A stretch of 6,836 nucleotides of DNA, taken from the NCBI GenBank assembly GCA_002358555.1, contig DEPC01000165.1, forward strand, positions 1 to 6,836, given 5' to 3'. Source of the DNA: Hungatella sp. UBA3402. GTDB taxonomy: Bacteria; Bacillota; Clostridia; Lachnospirales; Lachnospiraceae. Below the pieces are notes generated by a model. The model ran no database searches. It saw only the letters and a list, made by a program, of their open reading frames with translations, and was not told the DNA's origin. A program made the position numbers and the translations under genes. This document shows, in pieces, positions 1 to 5,223 of this stretch. Every line of letters starts with the position of its first letter. Within the stretch, counting starts at the first letter, position 1.

Positions 1-1159
1 TGATTGCGGATTCAAAGGCTCTCCCAATGGCAGTAAAATAAAAAGAGGTAATAGAATTTATTCCTGAAAAGAAAAAGGCAACCATGAAAATAATCATTCC
101 TGTTTCTATCATAGATTTCACAGCCTCACTTTGAACAAACATACCACTGTACCAATCTGAAATTCCTGCCATCACCAAAAATACAGCTATTCCTTCCCCC
201 AATACATACTGGTTGGTCTTTCTTCTGATATCAGCAGCAATTCCTTTCTCCCCTGCTCCATAGCAAAAGCTGATAAGAGGACTGGCACCCTGCCCAAATC
301 CAATAATAACCATACTGAATAGATAGGACACATATCCTACAATCGTAAATGCTGTCACTCCATCTACCCCAATCTTTCTCATAATTACAAAATTGTAGGC
401 AAACATAGCGATTCCTGTAGACATCTCCCCAATAAATTCTGAACTTCCATTTAAAATTCCTCTTGTACAGACCTCCCATGAGAAACAAAATTTCCCCAGA
501 TGATAAATCTCTGCCTTTGTTCCAAAATAATATAAAATGCATGCTAAAGATACCAATGCCGAGAAAAGAGAAGCCATAGCAATTCCTGCTGCACCCAGAT
601 AAAAAACTCCTGCAAATACATAGTCTAATATCACATTTAACAAAACATTTAGAATTGTCACCTTCATATAAAATTGGGGATTTCCCTCCCCTCTGATAAA
701 CATTCCAAAAGAAGAGTTTATCACCATAATCGGAAACTCCAAAAGCATAATTCGGTAATACTCCTTAAAATGTTCTATCAACTGCCCTTGTGCATGAAGT
801 GTTAAAAGCAAGGGTTGAAAGCAAAACACCATGATACAGCTTATCAATATGGAAAGTATGGCAGTGGTGGCAATCGTCTGGCGAAACACCTGGTTACAGG
901 ATTCTTTATCACCAGAGCCTAGAGCCATGCCTGCGATTGCCACACCTCCAATGGAAACCATCAGCCCCACACCCAAGTATAGATATACAATCGGCACTCC
1001 CAAGTTGACTGCTGCAATTCCCTCCTCTCCCACATAATTTCCCATAAAAAATCCATCTACAACAGTAATCAATGCAGTCAGCACCATAGCAATGATAGCG
1101 GGAATCGAGAACTGTAGTATCTTTTTTGTCTGATTTTGTTTTATTTCTTGTAAATTCAT
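1..1159 (-). CDS. MATE family multidrug/sodium efflux transporter, partial (3' end beyond the left edge)
   Basis: This frame reads without a stop from an ATG at 1159-1157 to the left edge, giving 386 residues of a family that is usually about 440-460 long. The C-terminal helices are therefore missing. The product is an inner-membrane antiporter expected to expel organic cations or drugs in exchange for Na+ or H+. Visible family signs are an N-terminal segment around residues 15-45 with VDGFFMGNYVG, a long run of hydrophobic helices, the second-half motif GQGASPLISFCYGAGEKG, and late FYFTAIGRAFESA, which resembles MepA/DinF-type members. Frame continuity was checked by hand across about 190-660 and near the start. 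The start has a strong site, AAGGAGGG at 1175-1168, eight bases upstream. The gene lies downstream of an AraC/GyrI-type regulator on the same strand with a 117-bp gap. No terminator is seen in that gap, so it may be read from its own promoter, from the regulator operon, or both. The substrate cannot be read from the sequence. Confidence 0.93.
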   Translation of the reverse strand, partial: MNLQEIKQNQTKKILQFSIPAIIAMVLTALITVVDGFFMGNYVGEEGIAAVNLGVPIVYLYLGVGLMVSIGGVAIAGMALGSGDKESCNQVFRQTIATTAILSILISCIMVFCFQPLLLTLHAQGQLIEHFKEYYRIMLLEFPIMVINSSFGMFIRGEGNPQFYMKVTILNVLLNVILDYVFAGVFYLGAAGIAMASLFSALVSLACILYYFGTKAEIYHLGKFCFSWEVCTRGILNGSSEFIGEMSTGIAMFAYNFVIMRKIGVDGVTAFTIVGYVSYLFSMVIIGFGQGASPLISFCYGAGEKGIAADIRRKTNQYVLGEGIAVFLVMAGISDWYSGMFVQSEAVKSMIETGMIIFMVAFFFSGINSITSFYFTAIGRAFESAI

Positions 1160-1192
1160 CAAAAAAACCCTCCTTATTATGAACTTGTAGTT

Positions 1193-1241
1193 TTGGAATT
1201 GCTCCAATAGCTACTTCATTATAAGAAAGGACTTAATTATA
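1193..1241 (-). promoter_or_regulatory. Candidate activator-dependent promoter of the MATE gene
   Basis: On the minus strand there are two perfect TATAAT hexamers, at 1241-1236 and 1223-1218. Neither has a recognisable -35 hexamer at 16-18 bp: the positions read AAGAGA and AAGTAT. A good -10 with a poor -35 is common at promoters that need an AraC-type activator, and such a regulator is encoded immediately upstream. A small dyad, TTGGA-N5-TCCAA (1193-1207), lies in the leader between the -10 elements and the ribosome binding site. The promoter call is inference from hexamers in AT-rich DNA. Confidence 0.4.
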
Positions 1242-1276
1242 TACTTCTGAATTCTTGCTCTCTTGATGTAAGATTG

Positions 1277-2125
1277 CTAGATTGCTACATCCTTAATTGG
1301 AACACAGATATCCAACTCCATATACTTGGTTTTATAATCCACGGTATGATAAATATCAAATAAACTTCTTCTTGCATCTATTTCAAACCTTGTCTTAGGC
1401 AACCATATCAGAAAAATCGTCTGATATGCAGCATAAATATACTTAGCATGACTTTTAAAATGGTATATGGCACATTTTCCTCCCTGTATAGTGATGGTAT
1501 TTTCCAATGGGCAGTCTGGTTCTACACTCATACAGATATCATAAAGGCAATTTTCTACTTCAGTCACTGCTGGATCGTCATAAGTCCGTTCCAGAAACTT
1601 TGTCTTATCTGTAAAATATTTCTCATATTTTTTGATAAACAGATTCCATTCTCTACAAAGCCCTTCATAATTTCCAAAACGCCTTTCATAAATCACATGA
1701 TAATCTGGGATATTCTTCACTGTAATCTTTCTATTACATTCTTCAAAATTTTCCACATCCCAGTTCTCATGATGAAAAAATGGATGCTCCATCGATTGAT
1801 GATAGCTTTTCCTTCTAAAACTGATGGGAGTCATATGATAATGTGTTTTAAAAGCAGAACTATAATTAGAAGAACTGTATCCATAATCAGCACTAATTTC
1901 TGTTATAGGGCGTTCCCTCTCCACTTTCAGGCGAAATGCACTCTGTTCAAGTCTTACCCGCTTGATGAATTCATAGACACCTTCTCCAGTTTGCTCCTTA
2001 AAAAGCCGACAAAAATAATATTTGGAAAAATGACAATAATTTGCCACTTTCTCCAAGCTTATATCTTCGTCTATATGATACAATATGTAATCAATCGCTT
2101 CATTGACTGCCTGGCTTGTAATCAT
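1277..2125 (-). CDS. AraC family regulator with C-terminal GyrI-like effector-binding domain
   Basis: The product is a 282-residue transcription factor, probably a drug- or metabolite-responsive activator of the neighbouring MATE pump. Residues 1-110 hold a double helix-turn-helix of the AraC/XylS type: the first helix pair lies around ISLEKVANYCHFSKYYFCRLF (about 22-42), the second around ITEISADYGYSSSNYSSAFK (about 74-93), followed by MTPISFR. Residues from about 131 to the end match the GyrI-like/SOUL-type ligand pocket seen in Rob and BmrR-like regulators, with YDDPAVTEVENCLYDICMSV (182-201) and the closing strand MELDICVPIK. I chose ATG 2125-2123, preceded by AGGAG (2141-2137) at 11 bases. 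A TTG eight codons further upstream would put that site inside the gene and is unlikely. The gene begins 31 bp after the MerR stop, so the two are probably co-transcribed. The N-terminal DNA-binding and C-terminal sensor order matches many Firmicutes regulators next to efflux pumps. The ligand is unknown. Confidence 0.92.
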   Translation of the reverse strand: MITSQAVNEAIDYILYHIDEDISLEKVANYCHFSKYYFCRLFKEQTGEGVYEFIKRVRLEQSAFRLKVERERPITEISADYGYSSSNYSSAFKTHYHMTPISFRRKSYHQSMEHPFFHHENWDVENFEECNRKITVKNIPDYHVIYERRFGNYEGLCREWNLFIKKYEKYFTDKTKFLERTYDDPAVTEVENCLYDICMSVEPDCPLENTITIQGGKCAIYHFKSHAKYIYAAYQTIFLIWLPKTRFEIDARRSLFDIYHTVDYKTKYMELDICVPIKDVAI

Positions 2126-2156
2126 AGCATCGCATTCTCCTATATTCAATTATTAA

Positions 2157-2588
2157 CTAAATCTTATAATCTCTAACCTCTCTAGGAATCTCATCAATGG
2201 ATAAATTTTTTACTACATCTTCCGTTCCAGCAGCAACAGCCCTATCATAGTACCAACATTTATATTTCAGCATATTTTTTATTGTGCCTAATGTTTCCAT
2301 TTGTTTTTCCACTTCTTTTAACTGAATATGAAACATTTCTCTGCGTTTGTCCAAAGAGGTATCTCCTTCTTGACGCCAAATTAAAAATTGTTTGATTGAT
2401 TTTATAGACATCCCCGAAGCTTTCAAACATTCAACTACTTTAAGGGTATCAATTTCTAAATCAGAAAAGATGCGAATCCCTCCATTACTTCGCGCCATAT
2501 CAGGAAACATACCTTCACGGTCATAATAGCGCAAAGTAGAGATAGCAATTCCAGTAATATTAGAAACCTCGCCAATCGAATAATACAT
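2157..2588 (-). CDS. MerR family regulator, AdhR/NmlR-like (electrophile-stress type)
   Basis: The product is a 143-residue DNA-distorting transcription factor. Residues 2-70 form the MerR winged helix: YSIGEVSNITGIAISTLRYYDREG (3-26), GGIRIFSDLEID (36-47), then LKASGMSIKSIKQF. An alpha-helical dimerisation region follows (about 79-110). The tail, with KCWYYDRAVAAGTE (110-123), is typical of the AdhR/YyaN/NmlR subgroup. Cys54 in VVECLKASGM aligns with the reactive cysteine of AdhR and NmlR (residue 52-54), which senses aldehydes and other electrophiles. A second Cys is at 111. There is no metal-binding C-terminal Cys loop of the CueR kind. I chose ATG 2588-2586 because GAGGAG (2602-2597) sits eight bases before it and the protein then starts exactly at the family N-terminus. 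An upstream in-frame start at 2684 would run through the divergent promoter. It heads the minus-strand group MerR-AraC-MATE and is divergent from a SemiSWEET gene. Subgroup assignment is inference from motifs. Confidence 0.92.
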   Translation of the reverse strand: MYYSIGEVSNITGIAISTLRYYDREGMFPDMARSNGGIRIFSDLEIDTLKVVECLKASGMSIKSIKQFLIWRQEGDTSLDKRREMFHIQLKEVEKQMETLGTIKNMLKYKCWYYDRAVAAGTEDVVKNLSIDEIPREVRDYKI

Positions 2589-2623
2589 AGAATATTCTCC
2601 TCTAAATTTTTTAAAATTTTCTC

Positions 2624-2654
2624 TTGACCTAAACCTTGCTTTAGCTTCTATAAT
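2624..2654 (+). promoter_or_regulatory. MerR-type promoter with 19-bp spacer, driving the SemiSWEET gene
   Basis: TTGACC (2624-2629) and a perfect TATAAT (2649-2654) are separated by 19 bp instead of the usual 17. Over-long spacers of 19-20 bp are the hallmark of promoters that MerR regulators activate by untwisting DNA. Predicted transcription starts near 2661, leaving a leader of about 70 nt before the SemiSWEET start at 2731. The divergent gene on the other side encodes a MerR protein, which is the natural candidate regulator. Confidence 0.75.
2629..2644. promoter_or_regulatory. Putative MerR operator dyad inside the spacer
   Basis: CTAAA (2629-2633) and TTTAG (2640-2644) form perfect 5-bp arms around CCTTGC. 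The left arm abuts the -35 TTGAC. The AAA-N6-TTT core and its position next to the -35 resemble operators of AdhR-like regulators as I recall them. Binding by the adjacent MerR protein is inferred. Confidence 0.6.
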
Positions 2655-2655
2655 A

Positions 2656-2684
2656 ACACTATCTCTAATAACTAAGTTTGTCAA
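2656..2684 (-). promoter_or_regulatory. Candidate promoter for the MerR-AraC(-MATE) group
   Basis: On the minus strand a perfect TTGACA (2684-2679) is followed after 17 bp by TAGTGT (2661-2656), a weak -10 that keeps T1, A2 and T6. It faces the SemiSWEET promoter, and the operator dyad at 2629-2644 would sit just downstream of its start. A MerR dimer there could repress its own gene while activating the opposite one. The -10 is poor, so the call is tentative. Confidence 0.4.
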
Positions 2685-2730
2685 TAGGAAGTTCAGACTT
2701 AGCCAAAAACATAAAGAGAGGAAATGTATT

Positions 2731-2970
2731 ATGATTGGAACTATTGCTGGAATTTTAACGACATTGGCATTTGTACCTCAAGTTGTTAAAGTTATCAAAA
2801 CAAAAGATACCTCATCTCTATCACTTGGAATGTACAGTATGCAGGTTGTTGGAATCTTTCTATGGCTTATCCATGGGTTTGTTATTCATGATATGGCCTT
2901 ATTAGTAGCTAATCTAGTAACCTTTTGTTTAGCTTTAATCATTTTACTATATAAATTAAAATACAAATAA
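2731..2970 (+). CDS. SemiSWEET (MtN3/saliva, PQ-loop) small-molecule transporter
   Basis: The product is a 79-residue membrane protein with three predicted helices (about 3-20, 33-51 and 54-74). This is half of a eukaryotic SWEET, so it should work as a homodimer that lets sugars or similar small solutes equilibrate across the cytoplasmic membrane. Helix 1 contains the family PQ motif in LAFVPQVVKVIKTKDTSSLS (12-31). Trp45 and Asn61, 16 residues apart, match the pocket Trp and Asn that contact substrate in structurally solved SemiSWEETs. The basic tail KLKYK should be cytoplasmic. Length is slightly short for the family (about 80-100), but no helix is missing. The ribosome site GAGAGGA (2716-2722) is eight bases from the ATG. 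It stands alone on the plus strand, divergent from the MerR gene and behind a 19-bp-spacer promoter, which suggests induction by that regulator. Whether the substrate is a sugar is not known: some bacterial PQ-loop proteins may move other solutes. Confidence 0.93.
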   Translation: MIGTIAGILTTLAFVPQVVKVIKTKDTSSLSLGMYSMQVVGIFLWLIHGFVIHDMALLVANLVTFCLALIILLYKLKYK

Positions 2971-2974
2971 TTTA

Positions 2975-3039
2975 ACTCATTGTGCTAGTTAAATTTGCTG
3001 CGTTACTCCTGCCTACCAATTTTAACTAGCACAATGAGT
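2975..3039. repeat. Long perfect inverted repeat between convergent genes (bidirectional terminator or palindromic repeat element)
   Basis: The arm ACTCATTGTGCTAGTTAAA (2975-2993) is repeated as its exact reverse complement at 3021-3039, around a 27-nt loop (2994-3020). Three further pairs (2995-2997 with 3017-3019) can form after one mismatch. It begins four bases after the SemiSWEET stop and ends four bases before the HAD stop, so it fills the whole convergent gap. It could stop transcription from both sides. However, the stem is AT-rich and neither side has a clean T-tract (TGAATTTATG on plus, TTAAATTATTTG on minus). That makes a dispersed palindromic unit an equally good reading. Confidence 0.7.
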
Positions 3040-3043
3040 GAAT

Positions 3044-3823
3044 TTATGATTCAATCCACCCAAAATGTTTACAGGCATTGTAAATTCCATCCTTGTCGCA
3101 ATCATCTGTAACATAATCAGCAATTTCTTTCAGAGCATCAATAGCATTTCCCATGGCAATACTGGTCCACTCTTTTCTGAACATAGAAATATCATTTTTT
3201 TCATCTCCAAATACCACTACATCTCTATAATCTCCTCCCAAATAATCCACCACAGATTTGATACCCACAGATTTATCTGCTGGCTCTACAAACAAGAACT
3301 CTTTGTAAAATCGACACCAAGGTAACTCCTTCAAAGCTTCTGGTTTTTCCTCTTCAGGTGAAAAACATGCAATATAAACTTTATAGATTTCTTTATAGTC
3401 ACGAGGATTAAGATTAGGAATTACCAAAGTATCCATATATTTATCATTCGTAAATTCCTGAAATCTTTTGTCTGGTGCCAGCCTTGTTTTGGAGTTGTCT
3501 GGTGAAAAGGCCCAGATAACGCCTTTTTCCTCACATTCATCAATCAATGCCAGGCATTTCTCATAATCCATAGGTTTTATTTCTACCAACTTATTATCAA
3601 TAGTGATTCCATTTCCCCCATCACTGACCATATTAGAAAATCCCAATTCTTTCATATAATTAACTGCCATGGCATAGCTTCTTCCTGTAGCGATTGCTAC
3701 AAAATGTCCTGCATTTCTTAACTCTGAAATTGCTTTTTTCGTAGATTCTAGAATATACTGATTTGGTGGTTCTCCAACTGCAAGAGTACCATCAATATCA
3801 AAAAAGAAATATTTACTTCTCAT
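3044..3823 (-). CDS. Cof-type HAD-IIB family phosphatase
   Basis: The product is a 259-residue cytoplasmic hydrolase of the haloacid dehalogenase superfamily, predicted to dephosphorylate sugar phosphates, nucleotides or similar small metabolites. All catalytic motifs are present: motif I FFDIDGTLA with nucleophile Asp9 and acid/base Asp11, motif II ATGRS with Thr46, motif III lysine around Lys184 in DKSVGIK, and motif IV FGDEKND with Asp207 and Asp211 for Mg2+. IAMGNA and a late VTDDCDKDGI are standard for the Cof/YidA subgroup. The type-IIB cap lies between motifs II and III (about 80-180). Length is normal for the family. The start ATG 3823-3821 is preceded by AGGAG (3836-3832). It is transcribed alone, with its own extended -10 promoter upstream and a convergent SemiSWEET gene downstream. 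The substrate cannot be assigned, because members of this group are promiscuous and named only by assay. Confidence 0.95.
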   Translation of the reverse strand: MRSKYFFFDIDGTLAVGEPPNQYILESTKKAISELRNAGHFVAIATGRSYAMAVNYMKELGFSNMVSDGGNGITIDNKLVEIKPMDYEKCLALIDECEEKGVIWAFSPDNSKTRLAPDKRFQEFTNDKYMDTLVIPNLNPRDYKEIYKVYIACFSPEEEKPEALKELPWCRFYKEFLFVEPADKSVGIKSVVDYLGGDYRDVVVFGDEKNDISMFRKEWTSIAMGNAIDALKEIADYVTDDCDKDGIYNACKHFGWIES

Positions 3824-3889
3824 CTTATCCTCTCCTGTTTTTTTACTGCCAATAACCTTTTAGCAAAATAAACTCGTATCTGCAAGGAT

Positions 3890-3898
3890 ATTATATCA
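3890..3898 (-). promoter_or_regulatory. Extended -10 promoter of the HAD phosphatase gene
   Basis: Minus strand TGATATAAT (3898-3890) is a perfect TATAAT with an upstream TGn, the extended -10 form that tolerates a weak -35. The -35 region reads TTTTGT or TTTGTA at 16-17 bp. Predicted start is near 3884, about 60 nt before the ATG. A short odd-centred dyad, GATAT-T-ATATC (3887-3897), overlaps the -10 and may be chance in AT-rich DNA. Confidence 0.6.
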
Positions 3899-3927
3899 TA
3901 TTACCTATGTTTACAAAACCTTAAAGC

Positions 3928-3965
3928 AAAAATAGCGCCCAGGAAAAATTACTTCCTGGGCGTTA
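3928..3965 (-). terminator. Intrinsic terminator of the DUF3793-flavodoxin operon
   Basis: CGCCCAGGAA (3936-3945) pairs perfectly with TTCCTGGGCG (3953-3962) around a 7-nt loop. It can be extended outward by a G-T wobble and two A-T pairs. Read on the minus strand the GC-rich stem is followed by five Ts (3932-3928). It lies about 50 bases beyond the flavodoxin stop and insulates the HAD promoter. Confidence 0.88.
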
Positions 3966-3977
3966 CCTTTGGTTGAT

Positions 3978-4000
3978 ATTCCTTAAATGATACAAGGAAT
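3978..4000. other. Short hairpin in the flavodoxin 3' untranslated region
   Basis: ATTCCTT (3978-3984) and AAGGAAT (3994-4000) form a perfect 7-bp stem with a 9-nt loop, just after the flavodoxin stop and before the main terminator. No T-tract follows, so it is not itself a convincing terminator. It may protect the transcript 3' end, or be chance. Confidence 0.4.
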
Positions 4001-4011
4001 CACTCCCTAAT

Positions 4012-4446
4012 TTATGATAGTTTTGCCAATTCCTCCCCTAAATTTCTACATGCCTCTAATGCTTCACTGTCTGGAGCGTTGTTTGCAATCACCCCTTCTC
4101 CTCCTATAATGCTGGCTCCTGCACCTTCCATACGTTCTACCCATTGACGCATCCAATCTCCATCTCCCCAATCATAAGAGCCAAAAAGCCCCACATTTTT
4201 TCCTGATACAAAGCCTTCTAAAGCGGAAACAAAGGGCTCCATCTCTCCTTCTTCCAGTTCTTCTGCCCCCATGGCTGGACATCCTAAAGCAAACATTTTC
4301 TCATCTTTTAAGATATCAGGCACAACATCACCTACTTGCTTCAAGATTCCATGGGCACCTGCCTTGTCAATCCCATCAATAACCGCCTGGGCCATGGTTT
4401 CTGTGTTTCCTGTTCCACTCCAATAGATTACATAAATATCTTTCAT
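4012..4446 (-). CDS. Flavodoxin, short-chain clostridial type
   Basis: The product is a 144-residue soluble FMN protein that carries electrons at low potential and typically replaces ferredoxin when iron is scarce. The N-terminal IYVIYWSGTGNTE holds the phosphate-binding loop SGTGNT (10-15). Two further FMN-contact regions follow: GCPAMGAEELEEGEMEPF (55-72), equivalent to the clostridial Cys-x-Ala-Met-Gly segment, and FGSYDWGDGDWM (88-99), where Trp93 matches the tryptophan that stacks on the flavin. The overall length and pattern closely follow Clostridium beijerinckii flavodoxin. One difference is Ala61 where that protein has Asp in the Gly-Asp turn that flips on FMN reduction. I chose ATG 4446-4444 because AGGAGG (4461-4456) is nine bases upstream and the protein begins at the family N-terminus; an in-frame ATG at 4500 has no such support. 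An adjacent in-frame GTG (4449-4447) is a minor alternative. It is the second gene after DUF3793, with an 81-bp gap. Confidence 0.96.
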   Translation of the reverse strand: MKDIYVIYWSGTGNTETMAQAVIDGIDKAGAHGILKQVGDVVPDILKDEKMFALGCPAMGAEELEEGEMEPFVSALEGFVSGKNVGLFGSYDWGDGDWMRQWVERMEGAGASIIGGEGVIANNAPDSEALEACRNLGEELAKLS

Positions 4447-4527
4447 CACCAATTTCCTCCTAATATCATAAAACTGTACTGTTTCATGACTGTTCAACAA
4501 TCATTCATAGCTATTTTTTGATAATGC

Positions 4528-5115
4528 TCATACTGCTATCTGATGCAGAGCATATCCAGCAATCACTTCCTGCATAGCCAATTCTCGTGCTTTATCATAT
4601 TGTGCAAAAATAGCCTTGGCAGTTTCCTTATTTTGATAGACCTTCCAATATTTTTCCAATAGAAAATTTTTTCCCTGATTTTTGATAAATCCTTGTACAT
4701 CTTCTACTGGATATTCCAGAATTATCCCTAATTCATGAGGAAATTGCTGTCTATTTTCCACATATCTAGCATATCTGTTTCGGAGCTTAATAATTACTGC
4801 CTCTACACTCATATCAGAATATCCGCAGCTTTTTAGAAAGTTTTGTACTTGTTCTTTCCTTAAATGCTGACGCAGTTTTTCATAGCGATAAAGCAGAAGG
4901 ACTTCCCGATGTCCCTGGACAGAAAGAGGAATACACAAAATATTACTGCCTCTTAAAGCCTTTTGAAAAATTTTCCTAGTTCCCTTTTCCACTGTCATAA
5001 TATTGGAAATTTTAATCCCTTTCAGCACAGGGGCACAATGGACTGCAGCTTGGAATCCCAACCTCGATTCCAAATTGCATTGTTTTAAAAATGCTAACAT
5101 GACCTCTGCTGACAT
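4528..5115 (-). CDS. DUF3793 family protein, first gene of the flavodoxin operon
   Basis: This is a 195-residue soluble protein of unknown function. It carries the sequence signs of DUF3793 as I know the family: an N-terminal LESRLGFQAAVHCAPVLKGIK stretch (15-35), a central basic helical region, FPHELGIILEYPVEDVQGFI (125-144), and YWKVYQNKETAKAIFAQY (156-173). There is no signal peptide or membrane helix. Cys13, Cys27, Cys61 and Cys97 are scattered and do not form an iron-sulfur or haem motif. The start ATG 5115-5113 has AAGGAG (5128-5123) seven bases upstream. In Firmicutes, DUF3793 genes are often beside flavodoxin and ferrous-iron transport genes. Here it leads a two-gene unit with flavodoxin behind a promoter carrying paired TTAG-N6-CTAA dyads. 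A role in iron limitation or flavodoxin-dependent redox chemistry is therefore plausible, but it is inferred only from context. Confidence 0.85.
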   Translation of the reverse strand: MSAEVMLAFLKQCNLESRLGFQAAVHCAPVLKGIKISNIMTVEKGTRKIFQKALRGSNILCIPLSVQGHREVLLLYRYEKLRQHLRKEQVQNFLKSCGYSDMSVEAVIIKLRNRYARYVENRQQFPHELGIILEYPVEDVQGFIKNQGKNFLLEKYWKVYQNKETAKAIFAQYDKARELAMQEVIAGYALHQIAV

Positions 5116-5171
5116 TTTTTTACTCCTTCCTTTTTATTTTAGAATCCCCGAAACAAGAAGAAACTATGTAG

Positions 5172-5185
5172 TTAGTTTTCGCTAA
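5172..5185. promoter_or_regulatory. Putative DtxR/IdeR-like operator, downstream copy
   Basis: The core TTAG-N6-CTAA sits inside a larger perfect dyad, TAGTTAG (5169-5175) and CTAACTA (5182-5188), around TTTTCG. The core spacing is the same as in the DtxR/IdeR consensus. The site covers the start of transcription and the early leader of the DUF3793 operon. Which protein binds it is not shown by the window. Confidence 0.6.
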
Positions 5186-5194
5186 CTAAACACT

Positions 5195-5223
5195 ATATTA
5201 GCATAAGCTAACTGTTATTGCAA
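5195..5223 (-). promoter_or_regulatory. Promoter of the DUF3793-flavodoxin operon
   Basis: Minus strand TTGCAA (5223-5218) and TAATAT (5200-5195) are 17 bp apart, each matching 4 of 6 consensus positions. Predicted transcription begins near 5188, about 70 nt before the start codon. One palindrome lies in the spacer and touches the -10, and a second starts at the transcription start, which is a typical repressor layout. Confidence 0.6.
5198..5211. promoter_or_regulatory. Putative DtxR/IdeR-like operator, upstream copy
   Basis: TTAGC (5198-5202), ATAA and GCTAA (5207-5211) again give TTAG-N6-CTAA. The site lies in the promoter spacer and overlaps the -10, so bound repressor would block RNA polymerase. 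Its centre is 26 bp from that of the second copy. Confidence 0.6.

Noticed and set aside
231..542. Open frame of 103 codons on the minus strand
   Set aside because: It lies out of frame inside the MATE gene, whose own frame is continuous and matches the family motifs.
831..1037. Open frame of 68 codons on the plus strand
   Set aside because: Antisense to the N-terminal part of the MATE gene, with no ribosome binding site and no recognisable protein.
2126..2149. TTG start adding eight residues to the AraC protein
   Set aside because: The AGGAG site would fall inside the gene. The ATG at 2125 fits the site and the family N-terminus.
1448..2176. Long plus-strand open frame of 242 codons
   Set aside because: Antisense to the AraC gene. 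The peptide is rich in Phe, Ile, His and Cys, as expected of an AT-rich reverse strand, and shows no family motif, while the minus-strand product has clear AraC and GyrI domains.
2589..2684. N-terminal extension of the MerR protein to an ATG at 2684
   Set aside because: It would code through the divergent promoter region, lacks a ribosome site, and adds 32 residues absent from the family. The ATG at 2588 has GAGGAG at the right distance.
3065..3325. Plus-strand frame of 86 codons
   Set aside because: Antisense to the HAD phosphatase, with no start signal or domain.
4447..4500. Extension of flavodoxin to an ATG at 4500
   Set aside because: The AGGAGG at 4461-4456 lies within this extension, and flavodoxins begin directly at the first beta strand.
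5003..5185. Plus-strand frame of 60 codons
   Set aside because: Mostly antisense to DUF3793 and runs through its promoter operators; no ribosome site.
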